From the NCBI GenBank assembly GCA_001557505.1, contig LSAX01000007.1:868001-932000 (forward strand): 64,000 nt of DNA, written 5' to 3'. Each line of letters starts with the position of its first letter. Position 1 is the first letter of the stretch. The DNA comes from Reticulascus tulasneorum. Lineage: Eukaryota > Ascomycota > Sordariomycetes > Glomerellales > Reticulascaceae. Positions 13,084 to 23,633 of the stretch are shown here, in pieces. Below the pieces are notes generated by a model. That model did no database searches. It worked only from the letters and a program-made list of their open reading frames with translations, and had not been told where the DNA came from. The translations under genes and the position numbers were made by a program.

Positions 13084-14712
13084 ATGCGATCAGCAACGAT
13101 GAGGTCGCTACTTTCGTTTTTCTTTTTACTGCTCGCTGCCGCTGTGCATGCCACCAGCGCCGTGGGCAACCGGCTTTTGGTGATTCTGGACGATGTCGCC
13201 GAGAAGGCAGACTATTCGAAGTTCCTCGGGGACTTGGAGGGTACGTTGGATCCGCAACTTTTGATGAAGAGCTTGGTGAAGTTCTAGTCGGAATTGCGGA
13301 AAGAGGATTTGCGTCGTAAAGGACTCCTGGCTGACCAATTGAGTAGGCAGAGGATTCAAGATCACGTATGAGACACCGAAGAGTGAATCGTTGCAGCTGT
13401 TCCGCCTTGGAGAGCGCACCTACGACCATGTCATAATCTTCCCGACCAAGATCAAGGGTATGTTCTAACCAGGTGCAGACCCGAATCTTTGTGCGGACTA
13501 TGCTAACACGCTACGAAGGCTTTGGACCTAGTCTGACACCAAACATCCTCCTCCAGTTCATCAATGCACAAGGCAACATCCTTCTCACCCTCTCTTCCAC
13601 CGCAACTGTCCCAACCTCCGTCGTCAGCCTTCTGGCCGAACTCGAGATTGCCCTTCCTGCCGACCGAACCGGTCTTGTCGTCGACCACTTCAACTATGAT
13701 GCCATCAGCGCCTCGGACAAACATGATGTGCTTGCTCTTTCCCCGCCTGGCCAGCTCCGCGCTGGCATCAAGGACTACTTCGTTCCTGAGAAAGGTTCCA
13801 GCGAGCTGATTGCCTTCCCGCATGGTATCGGCCATATTCTCGGATCTGGACCTCTGCTCACCCCTATCCTGCGAGCGCCGAAGACTGCATACAGCTACAA
13901 CCCCAAGGAACAGGGCGAGACTGTTGACCCGGCTGATTTGTTCGCTGCGGGTGAGCAGCTGGCGCTGGTGTCTGCTGTACAAGCTCGCAACTCTGCGCGT
14001 TTCACCATTGCAGGCAGTGCAGAGCTGTTCAGCGACAAGTGGTTCGACGCAAAGATCAAGAAGAGCGGCGGTAAGGAGGTGAAGGCATGGAACCAGGAGT
14101 TTGCGAAGAGAGTGTCTGGATGGACCTTCCATGAAATCGGTGTGGTGAGAGTCAACTGGATCGAGCACCATCTGAATGAAGCTGGTGCCGCGAATGAGTC
14201 GAACCCGACAATTTACAGGATCAAGAACGATGTGGTGAGTTGAATCCGGGGAATTACTCTCGAGTCGCTTCAAGCTAACCTGCCACTAGACCTACTCCAT
14301 CTCCCTCTCGGAATACTCCTGGAGCAGCTGGGGTCCATTCGTCCTGCCTCAAGGAGATGACCTTCAGCTCGAGTTCAGCATGCTCTCCCCGTTCCACCGC
14401 CTGAATCTCCTATCTGGCACCAGCACCACGGATGCCTCCACTTATACCGCCTCCTTTATTCTTCCTGATCAACACGGGATTTTCAACTTCAAGGTCAACT
14501 ACAAGCGCCCATTCCTTACCAACATCGAGGAGAAGAACACCGTCTCGGTCCGCCACATGGCGCACGACGAGTGGCCGCGCTCGTATGTCATCTCAGCGGC
14601 TTGGCCATGGATCACGGGTATCTTCGCCACAGTCACGGGTTTCGTGTTGTTCTCTGCGCTGTGGATGTATAGTGCACCGCGGACTGGGCAGGAGACTAAG
14701 AAGACGCAGTAG
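13084..14712 (+). CDS. WBP1: oligosaccharyltransferase 48-kDa subunit (OST48/Wbp1)
   Basis: This is an essential non-catalytic subunit of the ER oligosaccharyltransferase, which moves the lipid-linked glycan to Asn in nascent proteins. Exons are 13084-13240, 13347-13457, 13519-14234 and 14290-14712; the introns are 106, 61 and 55 nt and the protein is 468 aa, a normal length. Residues 1-25 form a signal peptide (SLLSFFFLLLAAAV). Recognisable family segments are RGFKITYETP, YDHVIIFPTK, FGPSLTPNILLQFI and GPLLTPIL. One membrane helix lies at about 433-455. The tail ends in KKTQ, a KKxx dilysine ER-retrieval signal like that known for yeast Wbp1. The start at 13084 was chosen because the signal peptide follows directly; an in-frame ATG at 12982 would bury it behind 34 polar residues. 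The acceptor at 13346 keeps the frame through the conserved RGFKI. Confidence 0.95.
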
Positions 14713-16167
14713 ATTGGTGGAGAGCGACGAGAGCTACAAAGCAAAAATTCGTTGGAGTTTCCTCTAGAGCTGTATGTGTATTGTACATCTGGCAAATGAT
14801 GGCCCTTAAAATTGGGGATAAAAGCTAGGAGTCCATGAATTTCAAGTCTGTAGACCAACTTGATATGCTCACGCCTGTGTGGTTCGTGCAATGTGGACGA
14901 ATCGCTTTATACTTGCCTTGGGACTGTTTGAAGTAATCATCCAATGTCGGACGATAGGTTCCAGAGGAGAAAGCGCTGAATTACCTCCTGCTCACTTAGT
15001 TAAACCTCCACTTCTTGCAAGATTTGTGATGAGGAGCTATTTCCAGCCTCGTAGCTCCAGGGGTGTGGAAGAGTGGATTCCAGGGACCTCTTCCCGCTAA
15101 ACCCCCGCCAATCAGCGCCACGGTCTTGGGGTGAAGGCAGCCTTATCCACACGCGTTTTTGGTCGCGACTTTCTCTGTTCTTCCCTTCTACATGGAAATT
15201 TCTTGCCTCGCCCGCTTCGTTGGTTCATCCTCGCAAGCCAAGTGTTCCCTGAGACAACGGAATGATGCCGAATGAATCAGTGCATAGGGTAAGTATGGCT
15301 TCTTGAGATTCCACGGAAATGCAAACGTCCGTAACGTGGCTTGATGCTGGCCTAAGCCCGGACGGCCGACTTGCGTCCTCAGCGAGCAACGAGCGTCGAG
15401 CAGCTTTTGCAGAGCTGGGCGGGACTCGTGAGATATCAGAGGTATCTGTTCGATGGCTTGTCACTTCACTGTTACTTCATTGTTTACTGATGATTTATGT
15501 TGCCGCTGCCGGACTATCGCCTCCTTCTGATTGAAGAAGACGCATGGATGCTTCATGGTACCTAGGTTGGTAGAACCTGCTTCATTTTCGCAGCTTCCTG
15601 TTGCTGTTGCTCTGCGTGGAACTGCCACAACCCAAACCTCACTGATCAGAAAAAAACAACACGTGCTCTACTAGATCCTACTGCCAACCCCCCTTTTTCA
15701 ACATTCTTCTGCTCACGCAGCCTTTCCCTTGGGATATAGTCCTCCGAATATTCTTCCACTTCCACCTTTTCTGCTTGTTCCCCATTCTCCTCTATCCTCT
15801 CCTATCTACCCTTCCCTTTCATCTTCCAGCTTGATCAGAAACCTCAGGCGTAGTGCTTGGTCTTCCCGTTTGGTGTTATCGCGATGGCACTTCCCCTTCT
15901 TCCTGCCGCGTTAGTTTGTATTTCTTGGGATGGGTTGATTTCAGCCTCCGCATTGGCGTTGACGGCAAGGCGTTCAGGCGTTCGGTCCATGCGTTTGGGT
16001 TTAAGCCTCCGTTTCGACGTTGATGGCATGGCGTCCAGGAGTTTTGAGTCATGGTGATCCATGCCTTCCACCATCACGTACCTGTCCCAAACCTCGGAAG
16101 TCCTGCGGTTTTCAGCGAGCTCACACTGTTATCTTGCTTTCCCGTACTAATTTCCCAGGAGCACCTT
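14713..16167. other. intergenic; C/T-rich leader-like tract, no clear ORF
   Basis: After the WBP1 3' flank, no convincing protein gene is seen. Between about 15665 and 15845 the plus strand is strongly C/T-rich (CTTCC, CTCTCC and TTCCC runs), as in leaders of expressed fungal genes. The only ORF after it (ATG 15884, 57 codons, stop before 16060) has no recognisable family. At 16144-16158 the text GTACTAATTTCCCAG has the form of a branch site plus acceptor. Together with the candidate snoRNA just downstream, this suggests a non-coding spliced transcript, which is an inference. Confidence 0.35.
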
Positions 16168-16284
16168 CCTGCAATGATGAAATCCTCTCACATAAGAGTT
16201 TAAGGTATTCTCCCTGTCTTGTGGTTCTCATGGACCCCACAGGTGATGAAAAGGGCCACAATCAAGAACAGAGATCTGAGCAGG
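16168..16284 (+). ncRNA. candidate box C/D snoRNA
   Basis: This 117-nt segment has the layout of a box C/D small nucleolar RNA, the class that guides 2'-O-methylation of rRNA in the nucleolus. Box C is ATGATGA (16174-16180), a C' box is GTGATGA (16243-16249), and box D is CTGA (16276-16279). A perfect 5-bp terminal stem, CCTGC (16168-16172) with GCAGG (16280-16284), closes the C and D boxes as the k-turn requires. A clear D' box is not seen (CTGT near 16214 is a poor match). Upstream of box D, AATCAAGAA (16260-16268) would pair with the 18S rRNA segment containing UUCUUGAUU, but it lies 7 nt from the box rather than adjacent, so the target is uncertain. It could be a chance match. Confidence 0.45.
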
Positions 16285-17042
16285 CATTCAGGCTGGATTT
16301 CCAGCTTGGATGAGTCGGTGTGTTTTACCTCTGAACCTAGCTTCAGCTTCCGAGATATTGTGCCGCAATGACGACAAATCCAATAGTCACGAAGTACACT
16401 CCTTTTTCGACTCCATGCCATTTGGGGAGGAGACAGCCTAGCTGTTGACCCGGAGAGCTTGGGCTTGATTCTGGTATTTGCTGATGACGTTGCTACTTAT
16501 ATAGTTTTCAATCGGAGCTGGCTGGTAAGTTCTCCTTGGCAAGGAACAACATATCATGTGGCGACTGACTAATATATCCTGTTGGCTAGATCTCGGAAGT
16601 GAACTTGGCTCAAGTGGCAAAGCACCCGACAAAACGATACAAAATTAAAGCCCAGTGATGACAAAGTATCCAAAAAGCCAAATTTGCAGACAGCACGACG
16701 GGCTTGCCTGTTCGCGGTTGTCAGTGAGAACCTGAGAGCTAATCTGAGGGCACCTTTCTTTGTGTTATTCCGTTTCGTTGGCAGCGTCTGGGGATAATGG
16801 AAGGTTCATGACTTCGGTATGGAGACCTTGAATAGTGTGGATGGATGGATGATCACTGTGCAACGAGCAATGAAGTATGAAGGCAGGACTAATCATTGGG
16901 ATGGATGATATATGGGTTCTTGGAAATGTATACACTTAGGGAGGTTGAATATAACAAAATCTGTTTGCCGAGAACTCAGACAATCCCTTCATCGCCCCTG
17001 CTGAGCTTTTCAAACATCGTACATTCTCAAGCCAAACTGGTA
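16285..17042. other. intergenic with an orphan intron-like signature
   Basis: No protein gene is supported. Segment 16525-16589 reads as a full fungal intron: a GTAAGT donor, CTGACTAAT branch and GGCTAG acceptor in 65 nt. The flanking sequence has no good open frame on the plus strand. It may belong to a non-coding transcript that also carries the candidate snoRNA at 16168-16284. The part after 16600 shows nothing further and runs into the TCD 3' flank. Confidence 0.35.
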
Positions 17043-18677
17043 TTATCTAAATTTCTCATATTCCCTGGCTTCCTTCACTTTAGCCTCCACTTTGGCTATT
17101 ATCTCCTCATCGTACACATCCTCCAGCTTCTTGTCCCCCCTGAGAATCAGCGCATCATGCCGCGCTGCCTCCTCTTTCGTCATACACACCAGATCCCGTA
17201 GTCGTACATTCGAACACTTCTGCTTACCAGAGCCTTCGCCTATCCTCAGCATTGTCTTTGCTACTGGTTTCCTCCATCTGATCAGGGTGAGCTTGGTAGA
17301 AATGCCAGTCACAACGCTCCGTCCCCTCCACAGCTCTTCGACGAGGAACGAGATGTCCCCCGTGGTGATTGGCACTTTGAGGCCACGAGTCACTTCTGGA
17401 TTTCCGGGTTCCGTCATCCGGCCCATCTTCTCCTCGAGGCTTTGGAGATATGCCAAGATACCCTCGTACATTTTCTCGCGGTTCTTAGCTGGTATGTAAT
17501 CAAGCGGGTATCCTAAAAGACGAGTTAGCAAAGGCCCTTCATCTAGGGCTGTAGATGCAGCAGACCTGTGATGCTCAAGATGATGTGGTTCGCCACTGTG
17601 TAGCCAAACACGGCCGGCATCGTTCCCAGAACAGGTAGGATCCGTACTCTGAAGTTGGGCATAACGCCAAGATCGCCGACGGTACCTTTCTGGAATTCCT
17701 CTTCGGGAAGGGGTAGCAGCTCTGCTTTTCCGTCACCGGACTGCTCGTTGGAGTACACAACCGGGATACCGCTGGTGATTCCGAGCAGTTTTAGTCGTCG
17801 TCTCGTCGCTCTGGAAAGCCGATCATCTGTGCTTGCGCCGATATCACCGACAGCGATTCTAGTAGGGTCACTCTTGCAGCCTGCTCCCATGCTAGAGATA
17901 ACAGGGAGCTTGTGGTCGTAGCAATACTTGAGCAGATCAACTTTGGTGTCGATGTTATCGATAGCGTCAATAATGAAGTCAGGTGGCTGGCCGTCTTCTG
18001 CCCATGGAGAGAGTAGCTCTTCGGCGACTTTCGCCTCGTACTTCTGAAGCCGTAGGTCGAACTTCACCCAAGGTGTGATTGCAATCATTCTTCTTTGCAG
18101 GCATTGCACCTTAGGCATCCCGACATCTGCTAATGTCGCTACAGCGTGGCGGTTCAGGGAGCTGAGTGTGACTTGATCAAAGTCGATGAGTCTCACTTTT
18201 GAGACTCCCGACCTGGCGAGGGCTGCCGTGCAATGCGAGCCAACGCCACCGCAGCCGACGACAATGACGAACGAGTTTCGAAGCTTCTCGAGACCCTCTG
18301 GGGACAGGAAGACTCGGTTGCGCGCAAGCTGCTCCAATACTAACTCATCGTCGAAGTCCCCAGCTTGTGCTCTCCTAGCTAGAGCTTCATTTCGAACATC
18401 CTCCTTGTCAGCCGGCGCAGATGAGCCGCCGTAACTTGTAAGCTTGGAATTGTTAGACGTATTTACTGCCTGGTGACCGCTCATGACTTACGAGTTCTGG
18501 GGTATGTTCCCCATCACTAACTGGTGGAATAGAGTGCTTGAGCTCGGAAATTCGCTCCTCTCTTTCTAACGCTTGGTATCCAAATATGAGACACGCAACG
18601 GTAGCGCCGGAGAGTATTGCAGTGGCCACCACCTGCGCGTGGGGCAACGATGCCGCTCGAGATATAAACGACGCCAT
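17043..18677 (-). CDS. TCD1: tRNA threonylcarbamoyladenosine dehydratase (TcdA/Tcd family)
   Basis: This E1-like enzyme uses ATP to cyclise tRNA t6A37 to ct6A; the yeast forms (Tcd1/Tcd2) sit at the mitochondrial outer membrane. Exons on the minus strand are 18677-18492, 18442-17566 and 17512-17043, with introns of 49 and 53 nt, giving 510 aa. Residues 17-36 form an N-terminal membrane anchor. The nucleotide-binding loop GCGGVG is at 125-130, followed by SKVRLIDFDQV, LSSLNRHAVA and the DFIIDAIDNIDTK segment typical of ThiF/MoeB/E1 folds. Family segments GAGCKSDPTRI and SITGYPLDYI are intact; the latter is joined across intron 2. The ATG at 18677 is the first available, since the codon two positions upstream is TTG. 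Intron 2 has an unusual GTCTGC donor. It is divergent from the TPR-type gene at 19152. Confidence 0.92.
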
Positions 18678-19151
18678 TTTCAAAAACTCATGCTCATGTC
18701 TATGATGTCAAATTTTTCCTGATAGACTGCCCGTTAACCCTGAGATAATTCTTTGAGTTGAAAATACATTCTATACGTATAAGGTCAATTCTAGATCAAG
18801 TGAGAAACGATTTCCGTAAATGAGATAAAACGGACTGGCCTTTTGAGGACGTAAGAATGATCATGGATGTGGCGGCGACTAAGTCGTCTTAAACCCCTTT
18901 ATTAGCATAACGAGTTTTGGATTCCTATACTGAGGTTCATCCACCAAGCTCCAATACTTTCGAGAGTCAAACGTATGATGCCCGCGACTTGACAGCTTCT
19001 CGATGACGACAAAGCGCGACACAACAAGAGATGTAGCTCGAATTCCTGAGCCCTGTTGAACTGATGGCCAATTGAGACCGCGCTGCTGCGACAGAAAGCC
19101 TCGACCGCCTGTCAAATAATATTCAGTCCACGACCGCCTCCCAATTCCAAC
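18678..19151. promoter_or_regulatory. shared divergent promoter region of TCD and the TPR-type gene
   Basis: The 474 bases lie between two start codons facing away from each other (18677 minus, 19152 plus), so both promoters must be here. A 78-codon minus-strand frame (18879-19115) is the longest ORF; it has no family signature and I treat it as chance. No clear TATA box is visible. Confidence 0.55.
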
Positions 19152-20813
19152 ATGAAGGAGCGCCTCATACTTCGCAGGATTCTCCTGCAGAGGCTATTCC
19201 GATTATTTCCAACTGTTTATCGACCGTTTAGTCATAATACAAGTCTTGCCTCGAGATCGCGGCCACAGCTGCCATTTCTTTCGATCCCCATAACCACCAG
19301 ACCGACGGTTCGATATTTCACGACCGAGAAGAGAGAGTGGCTGAAGCACGAAGTCAAACTCGCTGTTCGCTATACAGTCTCGCTATGGGGAGTTGTTTTC
19401 TGCGTCGTCGGAATCGCCTTTTTCGCTAACCAGGAACGGCTCGATCGGCTCTATCCGTCCCCCCCTGAATGGTCTTACATCACGCGTGCACATTTCCGAG
19501 GCGCCTCGAATGCGGAGGAGCACAGCGATGTTCAGCCTTCAAATTGGGCAGAGGTCCACGGAACCTGTCTTGCTATGCTGGAGAGGCTCGAAGACGAGAA
19601 CATTGATGGAGCCGACTTGAGGGAGTTGTTGGACGGGCCACTCACTATCGAGGGACTGGGAAGGGCCGGCCGCGACATCACCGCAAAGAGTGAACAATGG
19701 AGGCGAGGGTATTATGAGGTGATGATGATGCTTGCGAGGGCCGCGGAGCAGTTGCAAGGCTACGTTGTAGACAACTCGAGGCATCTCATCTTCCCTGGAG
19801 AGATGATGCTGGGACCGTCGAATCCTTATCCGAAACCCATACTGCCCGGATTTCATAGCGCGCCAAAGGAAGAAAATTGCGAGCTTCTCTGTGAACCTGC
19901 CGAGAACCTGTACCTACGGGTACTGACGACAAAAGGATTCACAAACCGCCAGAAGATGGATGCCGCTCTGGCCTGTGCTACATACATGGGCTTCAGGAAA
20001 AACCCAGACGCTGCTGAGAGGATGTACCAATGGGCCCTTTCCTTAGCGACTGAAGGACTACCTTTATCCGAGCCCCTGGTCAACCAACAGACATACACAC
20101 TCAACGACAAGGCAGTAGCCCCCCCCGAAAACGTCCTCCATGTGTTGACCGAGTTGGCCACCCATAAAGCGCGTTTTGGAGACGTCTCTGCGGCTCTTCC
20201 TACTTTTCTCTCTGTTCTCAGAGCCCGACGCGGTCTCTCCAATACACCGCCACTGGATGGCCGGCATCAGCCCAGGCGAGAAGAATCGGCAGGGTTCTTC
20301 CAGAGGATTTGGAATATGGTGCAGCCACCCGCATATCCTGCACCCCCAGACGACGGGTCTTCGCCGCCTTGGAGGAATCCCAAGGAGCTTTGCCAAGAAG
20401 CGGGGCTTAATCTCTACATCGGCGAGATCCTGTACACTGCCAAGAAAACGCAGGCGAATAGGGAGGAAGGGCTTGCATGGACTCGAGATGCAGTCGACAT
20501 TGCCGAGGAACAGCTACAAAAACTAGGCCAACCTACGCACGACAAGGACGCCAGGAAGACATGTAAACAGTGTTTGACTACAGGGCTAGGAAACTGGACT
20601 CTGATGGTGGAAAAACTAGTAGCGGAAGAGGAAGCCAAGAGCGAGACCCCGAAGTCTTCCTCAACCTATGGATTTTGGAGCGCGGAGGATACCGACGAGA
20701 CAAGATGGGCGGCGGAAGAGAAGGTTGTCCATGAGCGGATACGGAGGACGCAAGAGTTGCTTGAGGATATCGAGCCACCACCGAGTACGCTTGCTTCTTT
20801 GTTAAAGGTATAA
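19152..20813 (+). CDS. mitochondrial membrane protein, TPR-like (possibly Mgr3-type)
   Basis: This is an intronless 553-aa protein. The first 55 residues are rich in Arg and Ser and poor in acidic residues, as in mitochondrial targeting sequences. One membrane helix follows at about 71-92 (AVRYTVSLWGVVFCVVGIAF). The rest is soluble and mostly helical, with repeat-like stretches: ENLYLRVLTTKGFTNRQKMD, CATYMGFRKNPDAAERMYQW, HVLTELATHKARFGDVSAAL and GLAWTRDAVDIAEEQLQKLG. These resemble TPR units spaced for a solenoid. The layout (presequence, single helix, TPR domain) matches yeast Mgr3, an adaptor of the mitochondrial i-AAA protease, but I cannot confirm orthology. A misleading 'maltose permease' label is sometimes attached to such fungal proteins; one helix rules out a permease. 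It converges with the Arb2-type gene 265 bases downstream. Confidence 0.8.
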   Translation: MKERLILRRILLQRLFRLFPTVYRPFSHNTSLASRSRPQLPFLSIPITTRPTVRYFTTEKREWLKHEVKLAVRYTVSLWGVVFCVVGIAFFANQERLDRLYPSPPEWSYITRAHFRGASNAEEHSDVQPSNWAEVHGTCLAMLERLEDENIDGADLRELLDGPLTIEGLGRAGRDITAKSEQWRRGYYEVMMMLARAAEQLQGYVVDNSRHLIFPGEMMLGPSNPYPKPILPGFHSAPKEENCELLCEPAENLYLRVLTTKGFTNRQKMDAALACATYMGFRKNPDAAERMYQWALSLATEGLPLSEPLVNQQTYTLNDKAVAPPENVLHVLTELATHKARFGDVSAALPTFLSVLRARRGLSNTPPLDGRHQPRREESAGFFQRIWNMVQPPAYPAPPDDGSSPPWRNPKELCQEAGLNLYIGEILYTAKKTQANREEGLAWTRDAVDIAEEQLQKLGQPTHDKDARKTCKQCLTTGLGNWTLMVEKLVAEEEAKSETPKSSSTYGFWSAEDTDETRWAAEEKVVHERIRRTQELLEDIEPPPSTLASLLKV

Positions 20814-21078
20814 GTCAAACCAGCATTGAACTAGCGCAGTTTCTTGCACTATAGGGGCCGACGGGATAAAATGGCGCCATGAAGGCTAGCTTGTCCGTGT
20901 CTTGTAGTCTTAGCTGTAGTCGATACTCCGATATCAATGGAATCATAGACGAGGGAATTGAGATCAATCTTTGAACATTCCGATAATGACCATTGGATTG
21001 GGAACCATCTTAAGTTTATGGTGCAGATACCAAATGATCGCTCTGTCGAGCGCACGAAACCCATTTTGGTCGCCTGGA

Positions 21079-22530
21079 CTACACATTATCTGGGGCATCA
21101 AGTTCGTCCTGCAGCTTGCCTTCCTTATACCGCTTCATGAACTGCGCCAGCTTTCGCTCCCTATCCATTTCCTCGGTATTGGCGAATGTCACCATGGGCT
21201 TTAGAGCATCAGGAGTCTGCTCCCATGCTTCATCAATCCAATTTGATTCACCATCTTTGGTGATTTGGTCGTCAAGCTCCTTCTTGACGATGACCACCTC
21301 CGGATTCTGATAGCCAGGCGTCTTAGCCACCTCCTCCAGCCATTTGAGAATAAGCGCGTGATTCTGAATCATGATGCACTCGATATAGAACGGCTCCCCG
21401 CTACTGAACACTGGGCAACCATGATCGGTGAACGCCAGGGTGTCTGGATTACCGCCGTGGCCTGACATGGGCGTGTCTGCTGGCTGACCGTCGCAGATGT
21501 ATGCTCGTGCTCGCTACGACACGTTAAATAGAATTCTTTTTGATACTAGAACTTGAACATACCGTAATGAGAAAGTCCTTGAAGTCCTGGCACTGTAGTT
21601 CGGTGCTAGAAGTAATCCCTCCCAAAATTGCAAATGCGTTGACTCGGGGTCCCCAGGTAGACCAAACATCTTCCTGATCCAGGAACCTTTCAACTTCATC
21701 TGCGCCAAGACCAATGCCCACAATGTCCAGACGTGCATCTTGTCGAGTCAGTTTAACAACGACTTCGTTCAAGATGTATTGAATATGCTTCTGTTCCGTC
21801 TCGTTCCCTGGAACACGATTAATCTTCGCATTGTAGTACCTACCAAGGTGGACCAAGCTTGGAGAGGGGATAGCCGAAGCAGATGTCTGGCTCAATGCAC
21901 GGTTTCCCTCGGGCCACCACCACAACTCTCCAAGGTTAGCAATGATTATTCCTGGTGGATTGGCGTCGGTGGCGGATGACTCCTGAGTCTTGAGATGCCT
22001 CACGACTGACATCAAGCTTCCCTTGTCGATACCCCCGGGACCATTGATAACTCTAAGGGCGAGATTGCCAAGATCCTGTGCTGGTTCACCAAAGATGATG
22101 ACAACTCGAGACTTCTCCTTGAGATCCTTGCTCACAAAGATAGGGACGTGGGGATCGGTTTTGCACTTCGTGCCAAGAGGAAGGAGAACCTTCTCGAGGC
22201 CTTCCTTTTCAAGTCGCTCATGAACAATTCTCTGAACTGCTTCTGTAAAGAGTCAGTGGAATGGCGTTCGATAGAGCAGGGATTCGAGACAAACCGTTGA
22301 AATGAAATCGCTGGCGTATATTGACGCGGTCATTCTTACTCAGGTAAAACTTGAAATAGAGACTCGGATCTGCCAGATTGCGGATTTCGTCATTACTGTT
22401 AACGAAATAGCTTCATATGTTAGTCAAGAGCATGTCGGAGCAACCTCAGGGCACCTGCTCACCCAAGCTGTTTGAGATCAGATGGGAACGTTGGGTCTTC
22501 GGGAAGACCTGACCAGCGGCGGCGAAACAT
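21079..22530 (-). CDS. ARB2: Arb2-domain protein
   Basis: Arb2 proteins belong to an alpha/beta-hydrolase-like family. In fission yeast Arb2 is part of the Argonaute siRNA chaperone (ARC) complex for heterochromatin, and the human relative is ARB2A/FAM172A. Minus-strand exons are 22530-22463, 22410-22295, 22242-21563 and 21513-21079 (introns 52, 52 and 49 nt), giving 432 aa. The N terminus shows the conserved layout MFRRRWSGLPEDPTFPSDL followed by LGYFVNSNDEIRN. The core has RVVIIFGEPAQDLG, GIIIANLGELWWWPEG, DIVGIGLGADEVERFL and AFAILGG. After intron 3 come RARAYICDG, DTPMSGHGG and the EPFYIECIMI segment. The acceptor at 22411 was chosen over one 14 nt downstream because it restores GYFVNS. 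Whether it acts in RNA silencing here is inference from the family. Confidence 0.9.
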
Positions 22531-23177
22531 TGCTCAGAAACGGGCTAGGTTCGGCAGCTTGGGAATTGAAATGGGAATTCTTGCAAAGAGAGAAGAGGGA
22601 TGATAGACGGCAAGTGAGAGGAGAAGTAGTAGAAACTCCAGATGAGAGGCGCTATGTACGGGCCAGATGGGAAGGAACGTGGAAGGGTTCCATTGAACAT
22701 GCAAATGTGACGATAGCTGTATGCCGCAAGTTTGAAGATAAATGATTTGTTTGCGATCAGGGACACTGATCTGCCTTGGAATACTAGGATCAATCATGGC
22801 AAAACATATTTTCCCTGTGACGTTAATCGACCCGGCACTGCACAATCGGAGCAATGCTCAGAGAAATGACCGCGGCCATCGTTCTCGTCACTCCTTTTGA
22901 ACAATCAAGGCTGCCAGTTCTTGAGCTACTCACGAACCATGTACAAGGGAGGCATTTAGAGTACCTCATCATGACGAAGTGAATTAGGAGCAGACAATTT
23001 GTTGTACATGGGCTATCTTCCTAGCCTGGTCTAAGTCCTTTGCCATCCTCTAAACACTTCTCGATCGTAGACAAAACATCCTTCTATTGTAGAGTCGAGC
23101 GAATGTGCCGTTCATAGTACACAACATCAAGGTGTCTGGCTTCAGTGGGAATCCTACATCCTTGGGTCAAGCGCCCA
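22531..23177. other. intergenic between ARB2 start and uS14m stop
   Basis: About 650 bases, expected to hold the ARB2 promoter and the uS14m 3' UTR. Short frames on both strands (22482-22745 plus, 22534-22854 minus) overlap the first ARB2 exon or its promoter and look non-coding. Nothing else is seen. Confidence 0.5.
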
Positions 23178-23633
23178 TTACCAACTGGCTTTTCGGACGC
23201 CTGGCAGATTTCCCACAAGTGCCTCCATTCGGAAATTGAACTACGCCAGGTTAGACATCAATTCGCACCATTGCACCCAAATCACATACCCGAGTTATCT
23301 TGAACGCCCTTAAAACACCTCTCCCCTTCCCACCCATTATGCACCGGTTCCGGATCTGGGTCGGGCGCGTGTAGCAGTGCATCTGGGTCAATTTAAGCTG
23401 TGCTTCGGCTCGCACTCGTGGAGCCAGTGTTGTGTTTTGGATCATGTATCGCAGAGCTTGTCTGCAGATGTATTCATTAGCTTCACAGCTTGCAGAACAT
23501 GGTGGAGAGGATGGGACAGGCCATACCTTTCTGGCTCGAATTGCTCGAACACCTTGCGCTTCGTGTGATCGCGCAGAGTTCGGACTGTGACGAAGCAGCC
23601 CAAGTCGAGCTTCTTCGCCCGAAACATAGCCAT
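23178..23633 (-). CDS. MRP2: mitochondrial small-subunit ribosomal protein uS14m (Mrp2)
   Basis: This is a protein of the mitochondrial 37S ribosomal subunit. Three short minus-strand exons, 23633-23527, 23461-23290 and 23240-23178, are joined across introns of 65 and 49 nt and encode 113 aa, the usual size. Intron signals are good: donors GTATGG and GTATGT, branch sites GCTAAT and TCTAAC, acceptors TGCAG and CGTAG. Exon 1 gives MAMFRAKKLDLGCF and LRDHTKRKVFEQFEPE. Exon 2 gives NTTLAPRVRAEAQLKLTQMH and the S14 core TRPTQIRNRCIMGGKGRG. Exon 3 gives FNFRMEALVGNLPGVRKASW then stop, the conserved S14 C terminus. It is the zinc-free (C-minus) S14 form, as in mitochondria. The ATG at 23633 is the first ATG of the open frame; codons before it are non-ATG. 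ARB2 follows in the same orientation. Confidence 0.95.

Noticed and set aside
15488..15529. TGATGA followed by CTGA, another snoRNA-like box pair
   Set aside because: The boxes are only about 35 nt apart and no terminal stem closes them.
16471..16524. Plus-strand reading containing FADD, like the reverse-transcriptase YxDD box
   Set aside because: Only this one motif is present; the flanking reading shows no other RT blocks and no start, and a canonical intron begins right after it.
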